This document shows, one piece after another, positions 6,996 to 14,335 of a stretch of 38,727 nucleotides of DNA (the first letter of the stretch is position 1; the number at the start of each line of letters is the position of its first letter). A program made the position numbers and the translations under genes. The notes under the pieces were generated by a model. It searched no databases, was not told the DNA's origin, and saw nothing but the letters and a program-made list of their open reading frames with translations. The stretch is from an uncultured Ruminiclostridium sp. (GTDB taxonomy: Bacteria > Bacillota > Clostridia > Oscillospirales > Ruminococcaceae): assembly GCA_944386545.1 (NCBI GenBank), contig CALXBK010000015.1, forward strand, positions 1-38,727, written 5' to 3'.

Positions 6996-8512
6996 TTGAA
7001 ATCACTTCCTTGTCCTTTTTTATTATATATCATATCCACATTGGACAGGGTGCCGCCTTCATGGCTTGTAGCGGTAAAGGAGGCGGTCGGCTCTTTTTCC
7101 TGCGGCAATGCGCCTTTCGCGATAAGCTCAATATCCCCGGTGATCGCTGAGCTGAAAATTTTAACCTCGCCTGTTGTTACATCATAGGTATACGTACTGT
7201 CTCCTGCTGTCAGCGCTGTGCCGCCCACCTTGACTTCGATGCTCTGGGGCAGTACATAGCCTTGCGCCGCTGTCAGGGCGGCGGTATAATCGCCGGTTTC
7301 GCCGATCCGCCGATATGTGGCTGTGTTATTTGTGGTGATATCCGTCAGCGTGTTTGTGATATCATAGGCGTTTACCGATGTGGGGATCACAACCTCCCGA
7401 AGCGGGCTGGCATAATCGGTGGCCTCATCGCCGTTATACTGCTCGTTGAATACATAGAGCTTGTCACCGCTGTCCGGCGCGAAATCAGATAAACTGATTG
7501 TAACGGTGCCGCTTTCCTCGCCGGATGCAAGGGTCTTAATCCTGCCATAAGCCTTTACCGTACCGTCGCTTCCCTGAAACATTGCGGAGATATACTCGTT
7601 ATCTCCTGCTTTGGCATTGGAGTAATTGATCTCTACGCTGATTACTTTTGTACTTGTGCAAACTGCGCTATTTGCGTTTGCAGTAAGGCTACTGTGGCTA
7701 TCGTCCCGAAGCGTCAGCTTCCGGTCATTGCCGGTATAATCGGTAACGGAGGTCAGACCGCTGTCCATGCCCTGCGCCGATTTGCCGCCTACGGCGGCAG
7801 ATGTGAAGAGGACAGCGTTCAGATCTAAATGAAAAGCGGGACGAACACCATACCCTCACTGGACATCGAGCCCAACCTTGCTGTAGACACCGCCATCACC
7901 CTTCACGGCGGCGGCAAGGTCATCAGTGCGGCCGGGCGACCGCAGCCACCAATAGCTTGACGCCCAACACGGATGGTCGGGATCTGCCATTCGCAGCGTC
8001 TTGTCCACCGCATATGCCTCTTTTGTGGAAAGCGGCCAGAATACAGCATTATCCACCTGTGCTCCAGATACACAGTCGGTTTCAGTTCCACTGTAACTTC
8101 CGCTTACAAGCGTCCGTTTGATAACAGCGGCTTTTTCTTCTGTTGTCAGCTTGTCCGCAAGCGCGTCCACCGCAATTTTCAAATCGCTCGTTGCGTATTC
8201 GTTGCTGGCTCCGTCGGTGTCAAATTCCTCAAGTCCCATGTTGCCTGCCGCAAGCAAGGTCATGCTCCCCTGTGCACCGGCAACACCGTTGCCGTTATAG
8301 CCGATGACACGTCACGCGCCGGGCTTATCTTCGTTGTTCTTTCCAAAGTATACGGCAGCGGCGTTTGCGGTATTCGTATCTTCCTGCAAAACCCCTGTGC
8401 CAAGCCGGATCGCCTTTCCTGTGTCTGTTGCCGCAGACGCCACTGTCGGCATAAGTCCCGCCACAAGGCAGATTGCCAACAATAAACTTATTACCTTTCT
8501 TTTTGGTCTCAT
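6992..8512 (-). pseudogene. Secreted DUF6273-like protein with two in-frame TGA codons
   Basis: One reading frame of about 506 codons, interrupted only by TGA at 8314-8312 and 7858-7856. It begins with a signal peptide (VISLLLAICLVAGLMPTVAS) and continues with a DUF6273-like region: RVIGYNGNG after the first TGA, then SSYWWLRSPGR, then GYGVRPAFHLDLNAVLF after the second. Beta-rich, Ig-like sequence follows. At the first TGA the family expects Trp (TGG to TGA); at the second CGA to TGA or another change is possible. TGG is used for Trp elsewhere in the gene. The C-terminus appears cut at the junction near 7030. The start overlaps the TetR stop (ATGA), so the two were one operon. A decayed gene is more likely than TGA recoding. 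Confidence 0.7.
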
Positions 8513-9102
8513 GGTCTGTCCTCCTTTATATATTCCTGCTGTTTTGCGGATAGGAACGCCCTCAGCGACGCGCGTATGGCGTTCATCTGCAAGTTCAAAT
8601 AATCTTCGTCCTCAAACATGGCGTAATGGACGCAGGCACGGACAAAGATATAGATCATGCCCTGCACATAGTCCACCGGCAGTCCCAGCTTGCCGGAAAG
8701 CTGTACGGCGTAATTGTGGTAGCGGATGTTCATGCCCTCAAAAAATGCCTTTCCGTGTTCCCGGTAGCGGGGGCTGGCGTACACTTGATACATAAAGCGG
8801 TATTTCGCCCCGTGGAGCTTTGCGGTAAGGTAGGGCATTTCATTCAGGAACCGCTCGATGTCAGGAAAGCTTCGCGGCGCTTTCTCCATGAAATCGTCCT
8901 CCACCTTTGCCATACAGTGGGAGGTTGCTTCAACGACAATATTCTCCTTTGTTCCGAAGTAGTAGACCAGCGCCGCATTTGTCACACCGCAGGCTTCGGA
9001 CAGCTTTTCCATGCTGGTGTTTTCCAGCCCGTTTTCACAAAAGGTATCAAAGCAGAGCTCCAAAAGCTGTATGCCCCGTTCTTCATTTCGATTAGGTTTT
9101 AT
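8509..9102 (-). CDS. TetR/AcrR-family regulator with ATA in start position
   Basis: A TetR repressor of about 197 residues. The N-terminal HTH is clear (MEKLSEACGVTNAALVYYFG, then TKENIV) and the rest is a helical ligand/dimer domain of normal length with aromatic residues. The ribosome site AGGAGG (forward 9111-9116) points to codon 9102-9100, which reads ATA, followed by KPNRNEERG as in homologues that begin with Met there. A GTG at 9111 is in frame but sits on the ribosome site itself, so it is an unlikely start. The gene may be start-lost or poorly translated. It overlaps the secreted-protein gene by 4 nt and probably controlled it. Confidence 0.75.
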   Translation of the reverse strand: MKPNRNEERGIQLLELCFDTFCENGLENTSMEKLSEACGVTNAALVYYFGTKENIVVEATSHCMAKVEDDFMEKAPRSFPDIERFLNEMPYLTAKLHGAKYRFMYQVYASPRYREHGKAFFEGMNIRYHNYAVQLSGKLGLPVDYVQGMIYIFVRACVHYAMFEDEDYLNLQMNAIRASLRAFLSAKQQEYIKEDRP

Positions 9103-9119
9103 AAGCTTCACCTCCTGTC

Positions 9120-9142
9120 TTAGTAACTAATTAAACAGTAAC
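9120..9142. promoter_or_regulatory. Possible TetR operator
   Basis: TTAGTAACTAA is an 11-bp palindrome with a single central base, and the half-site AGTAAC recurs 15 bp further on (9137-9142). It lies directly upstream of the TetR ribosome site, the usual place for an autoregulatory operator. Confidence 0.4.
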
Positions 9143-9391
9143 TTATATTGGCAAAAAAATATTTCCGCTGTTTCAGACACAAAAAAGGCGCAGCCTGTTC
9201 GTCATACAACCGACTTAATATGTCTTGAAATACCGCACTGTTTGACGCCTGACGGAAAAAACGGACGCAGCAATGCTTTGCTTGCTAAAATTGTCCTCCT
9301 TCTCCTTTTCATTGTCAAGCCCTCTTTCACATTGCTGTGGCAATTAAGAGCTTATACCGTATAAGGATTTTAATGTGACTTTAAATCAACT
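9143..9391. other. Non-coding stretch, no gene seen
   Basis: No convincing reading frame on either strand. There is a short hairpin with a T-run on the minus strand near 9183-9197 (AGGC-tgc-GCCTTTTTT) and a small palindrome CTTATACcGTATAAG near 9351-9365. It is probably spacer between the accessory block and the core chromosome. Confidence 0.5.
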
Positions 9392-9533
9392 TTCAATAAG
9401 GGGCTTGCCCCGTCATTCAACGTGGCAAGCCGCCGCAAAGCTGCGATTCAGTTTCAGCCGGGGATTGAACCCCAACTGAAACTGAATATGCAACCCGCCG
9501 CCTTAGAGGGGGGACATCTTGCCTATAAGTTAT
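9392..9533 (-). repeat. Multi-hairpin dispersed repeat, copy 1
   Basis: A full copy, reversed relative to copies 2 and 3, running on the minus strand from TATAACTTATAGGCAAGATG to CCCCTTATTGAA. It contains a CG-rich hairpin, a long stem (ATTCAGTTTCAG with CTGAAACTGAAT) and the terminal GGGGCAAGCCCC. Its long stem has CCCCGGCT where other copies have CCCCAACT, changing two A-U pairs to G-U wobbles. It starts inside the galU stop codon region (TAA within TATAAC) and marks the border between the accessory block and the core chromosome. Confidence 0.9.
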
Positions 9534-10399
9534 ATATCCAGCGTTTTGAGATAAGCCTTGAAGTCCTCGCCGATTTCGGGGTGCTTTAAAGCGACCTCAA
9601 CGCACGCCTTCATAATGCCGAGCTTGTTTCCCATATCGTAGCGTGTGCCTGTGAAGTCAACGCCTATCATGCCCTCGGTCTGAGCGAGCTGCTTCATTGC
9701 GTCGGTGAGCTGGTATTCTCCGCCTGCGCCTGTGGGGAGAGTTTCGAGAATGTCGAAAATCTTTGCAGGCAGTACGCATCTGCCTAAGATAGAGAAGTTG
9801 GAGATTACCTCCTCGGGCTTGGGCTTTTCAATCATGTTGCTGATGTGGTAGAGGTTATCCTCTGCGTGCTTTACGTCAAGGGTGCAGTATTTGAGCACAA
9901 GCTCGGGAGGAACCTCCTTCATGGATACAACCGCCTTGCCGTACTTTTCGTATGCACGACAGCACTGCGCCGTGCATGGATCGTCGCCGATAATTACATC
10001 GTCGCCGTAGATTACTACAAAGGGATCGTTTCCTACAAAGCTCTTTGCGTACATAACCGCGCCGCCTGTGCCGTTCTGCGTCTGCTGACGGACATAGGTA
10101 ATGTTTTTTCCCAGCTGTGCAATATCGGTTACAACCTTGTAGAACTCGGTCTTGCCGCTTTTTTGGAGCTGTGCTTCGAGATCGGGCTTGCGGTCGAAAT
10201 GATCTTCTATTTCATGCTTTCCTCTTGAAAGAACGATGAGTATATCGGTAATGCCGGAGTTTATTACCTCCTCAACAATATACTGGATTGCGGGCTTATC
10301 CACGATGTTGAGCATTTCCTTCGGGATAGCCTTGCTTGCGGGGAGAACTCTCGTTCCGAAGCCTGCCGCAAGAATGACTGCTTTTTTAACTTTTTCCAT
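9530..10399 (-). CDS. galU: UTP--glucose-1-phosphate uridylyltransferase
   Basis: Makes UDP-glucose from UTP and glucose 1-phosphate in the cytoplasm for envelope glycans and galactose use. 289 residues, normal for bacterial GalU. The nucleotide-binding signature KAVILAAGFGTRVLPASKAI is at residues 4-23, followed by PKEMLNIVDKPAIQYIVEE. Later motifs include QNGTGGAVMYA, VIYGDDVI (metal/sugar binding) and the C-terminal GTRYDMGNKLG. The ATG at 10399 is preferred over an upstream TTG. The stop codon TAA coincides with the left edge of repeat copy 1. It is monocistronic, with a terminator from the upstream SCP2 gene just before it. Confidence 0.95.
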   Translation of the reverse strand: MEKVKKAVILAAGFGTRVLPASKAIPKEMLNIVDKPAIQYIVEEVINSGITDILIVLSRGKHEIEDHFDRKPDLEAQLQKSGKTEFYKVVTDIAQLGKNITYVRQQTQNGTGGAVMYAKSFVGNDPFVVIYGDDVIIGDDPCTAQCCRAYEKYGKAVVSMKEVPPELVLKYCTLDVKHAEDNLYHISNMIEKPKPEEVISNFSILGRCVLPAKIFDILETLPTGAGGEYQLTDAMKQLAQTEGMIGVDFTGTRYDMGNKLGIMKACVEVALKHPEIGEDFKAYLKTLDI

Positions 10400-10437
10400 A
10401 TCGGTTACCAACCTTTGTTTTATACTTGTGGATTGAA

Positions 10438-10473
10438 CAAAACAAGCGGCAACCGTACCGAAGTACGGCCGCC
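10438..10473 (-). terminator. Strong terminator with UUCG tetraloop
   Basis: On the minus strand GGCGGCCGTAC pairs with GTACGGTTGCC (two G-U pairs) across a TTCG tetraloop and is followed by TTGTTTTG. It ends the SCP2-domain gene 25 nt behind its stop codon. Confidence 0.8.
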
Positions 10474-10497
10474 GCCGTGCTTACCTATCAGTCTTGA

Positions 10498-11052
10498 TTA
10501 AAAGAGAGCCTTTTTAACCTTGAGAAGCTTTGTAAGACTGCCGATAGCGTAGAAGTCGCCGCTGATAGCCTTTGCCTCAAAGTCGTACTTGTCGCCCTTG
10601 ATTATTGTGAGAATGTCTGCAATGGGCATATCAATATGCACATCATTGTCGATATATCCCCAGGGCTCGATTGTGAGCTTGCCGTCCTCGATGAGGATGT
10701 AAACATAGTATTCAGCATCGCCGTAAGCCTTGATTTCTACTGCGATCTTCTCGTTTACGCCCGAAACGTCCTTCTTTTCAAACTTTGCTCTTAACATATC
10801 AGCCAGCTCGTATCTGTCGGGCTGTGCGGGAGCTTCTGCCTTCTTAGCGGGAGCCTTCTTTTCTGCGGGCTTCTTGGCGGGAGCTTTTTTTGCCGCGGGC
10901 TTCTTAGCGGGAGCTTTCTTAGCTGCGGTCTTTTCTGCGGGCTTAGCTGCGGGTGCCTTTGCTTCTTCGGCAGCCTTTACAGCTTCAGTCTTTGCAGGTT
11001 GAGCTACGGGTGCCGCTGCGGTTGCTGCGATAGTTGTTTTTTTAGTAGCCAT
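10498..11052 (-). CDS. SCP2-domain protein with histone-H1-like Ala/Lys/Pro tail
   Basis: 184 residues in two parts. Residues 1-78 are low complexity, rich in Ala, Lys and Pro, with repeats such as AAKKAPAKKPAAKKAPAKKP, like eukaryotic histone H1 tails and bacterial HU/Hc1 extensions. Residues 80-184 resemble an SCP2 sterol-carrier domain: a DGKLTIEPWG strand, DMPIADILTIIKGD helix, and the AISGDFYAIGSLTKLLKV end typical of the fold, which binds lipids or acyl groups in other proteins. The combination would suit an abundant nucleoid- or polyanion-associated protein, but that is inference. It has its own promoter (11122-11150) and terminator (10438-10473). No catalytic residues are seen. Confidence 0.75.
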   Translation of the reverse strand: MATKKTTIAATAAAPVAQPAKTEAVKAAEEAKAPAAKPAEKTAAKKAPAKKPAAKKAPAKKPAEKKAPAKKAEAPAQPDRYELADMLRAKFEKKDVSGVNEKIAVEIKAYGDAEYYVYILIEDGKLTIEPWGYIDNDVHIDMPIADILTIIKGDKYDFEAKAISGDFYAIGSLTKLLKVKKALF

Positions 11053-11121
11053 TTCATTAAATCCTTTCTGTGCGTGCTGCCATTCGGCAACGAATTAGGG
11101 AAAGCTGTTTTCCACATTAAT

Positions 11122-11150
11122 ATAATAACATATTAGGATTTAAATTACAA
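11122..11150 (-). promoter_or_regulatory. Promoter of the SCP2-domain gene
   Basis: On the minus strand TTGTAA, 17 nt and TATTAT, with the predicted start about 60 nt before the ATG at 11052. Confidence 0.55.
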
Positions 11151-11280
11151 TAGTTTACTTGATTTTTTTGTTCTTCTTCACAAAAAATTACGTAAAAACA
11201 TATATTATGATATGTATTTTGGTAATAAAATCAGGGCTTCGGCGGAGTAGAGGCTCTGCCAAAGCGAAAAAGGTGGTCTT

Positions 11281-12138
11281 ATGGATATACTTATGCTCGG
11301 CGGAGATGTGCGGCAGTTATACGCCGCAAGGGAGCTTTCAAAATATTACACGGTAAAAACCTTCGGGTTTTGCGAAAACGAAATTTACTTTTGCGATAAG
11401 GGACGGGAGGAAAAATTCGATGCGGTTGTACTGGGGCTTCCCTGCACAAAGGACGGAGTGAATGTAAATGCTCCGCTTTGCAACGAGAAAATTCCCCTTC
11501 TATCGGCGGCGGACTTTTTAAAGCAGCACGGAATAATTGCGGCAGGAATGGCAAAGCCGTGCGTAAAACGGCTGTTTAGCGACTGCAACGTTCTTTTAGC
11601 GGATTATTACGATGAGATATACACGCAGGAGAATGCGCTGCCAAGTGCCGAGGGCGCGCTTTCCGTCGGGATAACAGCTTTTGGCAGGGTGTTTATGAAC
11701 AGCAGGGTGCTTATCCTCGGCTACGGCAGAATAGGCGCATTGCTTGCAAAATACCTGCTTATGCTGGGTGCAGAAGTAACCGTTGCGGCAAGGAGCAAAG
11801 CAAAGCGTGCCGAGGCGAGGGCGAACGGCTGTCACGCAGTCGCATTTGAAAATTTATGCGGGGAGCTTTCCTGCTGTGATGTGGTTTATAACACCGTCCC
11901 TGCGGCGGTGCTCGGAGAAGAGGAGATAAAAGCCATGCCGCAAAATTCGGTTTATATCGAGCTTGCCTCGCAAAGCGGGATAAAAAGCGATGTGCCGCAG
12001 AATTTACTTCCGAAAATCGTCCCTGCCGGGGGACTTCCCGCAAAAACTGCGCCGATAACGGCGGGAGAGATAACCGCAAGGGCAGTGCGGCGGATATTAT
12101 GCGATGAACTGGGGGATGAAAATGAGCGAAATATTTAA
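11281..12138 (+). CDS. dpaA: Dipicolinate synthase subunit A
   Basis: With DpaB it oxidises dihydrodipicolinate (or its precursor) to dipicolinic acid, the spore-core chelator, in the mother cell. 285 residues, close to B. subtilis SpoVFA. The N-terminal domain begins MDILMLGGDVRQLYAARELS. A Rossmann dinucleotide-binding domain follows with RVLILGYGRIGALLAKYLLM near residue 145, and the C-terminal end holds LPAKTAPITAGEITARAVRR, typical of the family. AAAGGTGG lies 5 nt before the ATG. The gene overlaps dpaB by 17 nt. It is the clearest sign that the organism forms spores; sigma-K control is expected from other species but I cannot verify the promoter. Confidence 0.95.
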   Translation: MDILMLGGDVRQLYAARELSKYYTVKTFGFCENEIYFCDKGREEKFDAVVLGLPCTKDGVNVNAPLCNEKIPLLSAADFLKQHGIIAAGMAKPCVKRLFSDCNVLLADYYDEIYTQENALPSAEGALSVGITAFGRVFMNSRVLILGYGRIGALLAKYLLMLGAEVTVAARSKAKRAEARANGCHAVAFENLCGELSCCDVVYNTVPAAVLGEEEIKAMPQNSVYIELASQSGIKSDVPQNLLPKIVPAGGLPAKTAPITAGEITARAVRRILCDELGDENERNI

Positions 12139-12706
12139 AGGCTTAAGGGTCGGCTTTTGCATGACGGGCTCGTTTTGCACCTTTGAAAAAGCGTTCGCCG
12201 TGATGAAACGGCTTAGCGAGTCAGGGTGCGATATTCTGCCCGTGATGTCCTTCTGCGCCGCCTGCTCCGACACGCGCTTCGGAAAGGCAAGCGAGCATAT
12301 AAGGCTTGCCGAACAGCTTTGCAAAAAGCCCGTCATAACAACCATAGCCGAAGCCGAGCCGATAGGTCCGAAAAGCCTTACCGATATAATGATAGTAGCG
12401 CCCTGCACGGGAAACACCACGGCAAGGCTTGCGCAAGGCATTACCGATACGCCCGTCACAATGGCGGTAAAAAGTCATCTCAGAGGAGAAAAGCCCGTGG
12501 TGCTCGCCTGCGCCACAAACGACGCTCTCGCAGGCTCGTTCAAAAACATTGCACAGCTTATGGGGCGCAAGCATTTTTATTTCGTACCGTTCGGTCAGGA
12601 CGATCCCGTAAAAAAGCCCGCCTCGCTGGTTGCGGATTTTTCCCTTGCCGAACAGACAATGGCGGCGGCAATGACGGGAAAACAGCTTCAGCCCGTGCTG
12701 ATATAG
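12122..12706 (+). CDS. dpaB: Dipicolinate synthase subunit B
   Basis: Flavoprotein-like partner of DpaA. 194 residues from the ATG at 12122, chosen because GGGGG lies 7 nt upstream; two earlier in-frame ATGs (12104, 12116) have poor spacing. The N-terminus GLRVGFCMTGSFCTFEKAF is the flavodoxin-like start of SpoVFB, followed by APCTGNTTARLAQGITDTP (phosphate-binding turn of the flavoprotein fold) and PVVLACATNDALAGS. It overlaps dpaA by 17 nt, so the two are translationally coupled. In B. subtilis asd, dapG and dapA follow; here an aspartokinase follows, separated by a repeat copy. Confidence 0.95.
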   Translation: MSEIFKGLRVGFCMTGSFCTFEKAFAVMKRLSESGCDILPVMSFCAACSDTRFGKASEHIRLAEQLCKKPVITTIAEAEPIGPKSLTDIMIVAPCTGNTTARLAQGITDTPVTMAVKSHLRGEKPVVLACATNDALAGSFKNIAQLMGRKHFYFVPFGQDDPVKKPASLVADFSLAEQTMAAAMTGKQLQPVLI

Positions 12707-12735
12707 CGTATTGTCAAAAAATCGCATTCTTGCTA

Positions 12736-12764
12736 TTGATTTTTATAAGCCGCTGTGATAAAAT
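12736..12764 (+). promoter_or_regulatory. Candidate promoter upstream of repeat copy 2 and lysC
   Basis: TTGATT, 17 nt and TAAAAT, 30 nt behind the dpaB stop. Transcription from it would include the whole repeat (12780-12922) in the aspartokinase leader. Confidence 0.45.
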
Positions 12765-12779
12765 AATATAGAATATGAT

Positions 12780-12922
12780 TATAACTTTGGCAAGATGTCC
12801 CCCGCCTCTAAGGCGGCGGGGGACATATTCAGTTTCAGTTGGGGTTCAATCCCCAACTGAAACTGAATCGCAGCTTCGCTGCGGCTTGCCGCGTTGAATG
12901 ACGGGGCAAGCCCCTTATTGAA
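12780..12922 (+). repeat. Multi-hairpin dispersed repeat, copy 2
   Basis: The most regular copy. In order: TATAACTTTGGCAAGATG; hairpin 1, GTCCCCCGCC with GGCGGGGGAC; hairpin 2, a stem of about 17 bp closed by ATTCAGTTTCAG and CTGAAACTGAAT with TTCAAT in the loop; hairpin 3, CGCAGC-ttc-GCTGCG; then CTTGCC, which can pair with GGCAAG at either the 5' side or the 3' side; and the terminal GGGGCAAGCCCC followed by TTATTGAA. It lies between dpaB and lysC. Confidence 0.92.
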
Positions 12923-12971
12923 ACCGATAGTCTGAGAAGTTGTTGGACGCAGGAAAGGAAACAATGATACG

Positions 12972-14291
12972 ATGAGCAAGGTTGTAAAGTTTGGCGGCAG
13001 CTCGCTTGCCGACGCAAATCAGTTCCGCAAGGTGGCGGATATAATAAGAAGCGACAAGGAACGCAGATACGTTGTTCCGAGTGCTCCCGGAAAGCGTTTT
13101 TCCGATGATACAAAGGTAACGGATATGCTTTATGCGTGCTATGACGCAATAACCGAGGAGGGCAAGAACGCCTACAATCAGTTTGCGCCGATAGCCGAGC
13201 GTTTTAACGGCATTATAAGCGATCTCGGACTTACTTTGTCGCTTGACGAGGAATACGAAACCATAATCGAAAATTTCAGAGCCAGGGCAGGCAGGGATTA
13301 TGCGGCAAGCCGAGGGGAATACCTAAACGGAATTATTCTTGCAAATTATCTCGGCTATGAGTTTATAGACGCGGCTAAGGTTATCTTCTTCCGTCCCGAC
13401 GGACGCTTTGACGATACGCTGACGGACTCCTGCCTTGCTTCCGTTCTGCACGGAGTATTCCATGCGGTTATTCCCGGCTTTTACGGCGCAAATCCCGACG
13501 GCACGGTACGCACCTTCTCAAGAGGCGGCTCGGACGTTACGGGCTCTATTGTCGCAAAGGCGATAAATGCAGATCTGTACGAAAACTGGACGGATGTAAG
13601 CGGCTTCCTCGTAGCTGATCCGAGAATAGTCGAAAACCCCGACGTTATCGAATCCATCACTTATAAGGAATTAAGAGAGCTTTCCTACATGGGAGCGTCG
13701 GTGCTTCACGAGGCGGCAATCTTCCCTGTAAGAAGCGCAAAAATTCCGATAAACATAAGAAACACAAATGAGCCCGAGGCTAAGGGTACAATGATAGTTG
13801 CCGACGATCCCAATCCCCCTCAGCACATCATCACGGGTATCGCAGGCAAGAAGCATTTCTCGGTAATCTCTATCGAAAAGGACGAGATGAACAGCGAGGT
13901 GGGCTTCTTGCGCAGAATACTCACCGTGCTTGAAGCAAACGGAGTATCCTTTGAGCATATTCCCACGGGCATTGACACCATGAGCATAGTGCTTGACGGC
14001 AAGGACGTTGACAAAAAGCCCGACATTGTTGAAAAGATATGCGCTGTCACCGAGCCCAACCACATCGAAATGCAAAGCGACCTTGCGCTTATTGCGGTAG
14101 TGGGCAGAGGCATGAAGGCAAAGAAGGGTACTGCTACAAGAATATTTGCGGCGCTTTCTCATGCGGATATAAACATCATAATGATAGACCAGGGCTCAAG
14201 CGAGCTTAACATCATAATCGGAATACACGAGAGCGATTTTGAAAAGGCTATCAAGGTAATTTACGATATGTTTATATTAAGCGAGAAGTAA
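12972..14291 (+). CDS. lysC: Aspartate kinase
   Basis: Phosphorylates aspartate, the first step toward lysine, threonine, methionine, diaminopimelate and, through dihydrodipicolinate, dipicolinate. 439 residues. The kinase domain opens with VVKFGGSSLAD (phosphate loop) and includes FSRGGSDVTGSIVAKAINAD and DVSGFLVADPRIV. Two ACT domains fill the C-terminus from about residue 280 (SVISIEKDEMNSEVGFLRRI; VVGRGMKAKKGTATRIFAAL), so feedback control by an amino acid is likely. AGGAAAGG lies 13 nt from this ATG but only 5 nt from an ATG at 12964 that opens a three-codon frame, ATGATACGATGA, whose stop overlaps this start; reinitiation is possible. Its place next to dpaAB echoes the B. subtilis spoVF-dapG order, so the isozyme may serve spore formation. 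Confidence 0.93.
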   Translation: MSKVVKFGGSSLADANQFRKVADIIRSDKERRYVVPSAPGKRFSDDTKVTDMLYACYDAITEEGKNAYNQFAPIAERFNGIISDLGLTLSLDEEYETIIENFRARAGRDYAASRGEYLNGIILANYLGYEFIDAAKVIFFRPDGRFDDTLTDSCLASVLHGVFHAVIPGFYGANPDGTVRTFSRGGSDVTGSIVAKAINADLYENWTDVSGFLVADPRIVENPDVIESITYKELRELSYMGASVLHEAAIFPVRSAKIPINIRNTNEPEAKGTMIVADDPNPPQHIITGIAGKKHFSVISIEKDEMNSEVGFLRRILTVLEANGVSFEHIPTGIDTMSIVLDGKDVDKKPDIVEKICAVTEPNHIEMQSDLALIAVVGRGMKAKKGTATRIFAALSHADINIIMIDQGSSELNIIIGIHESDFEKAIKVIYDMFILSEK

Positions 14292-14335
14292 TCGCATAAA
14301 ATATTAAAAAGAATGTCTGAAGGAGCGGCATCGGT

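Noticed and set aside
9182..9391. tRNA gene or element attachment site between TetR and galU
   Set aside because: No cloverleaf or TTCRA T-arm sequence, and no repeat shared with the window start.
12221..12771. Overlapping frames on both strands of dpaB (168 and 181 codons)
   Set aside because: dpaB is clearly the real gene; the others are very basic or Cys/His-rich shadows with no start signals.
12780..12922. Repeat copy 2 as a lysine riboswitch of lysC
   Set aside because: The same unit occurs behind galU and inside a radical SAM gene, and it lacks the lysine riboswitch core.
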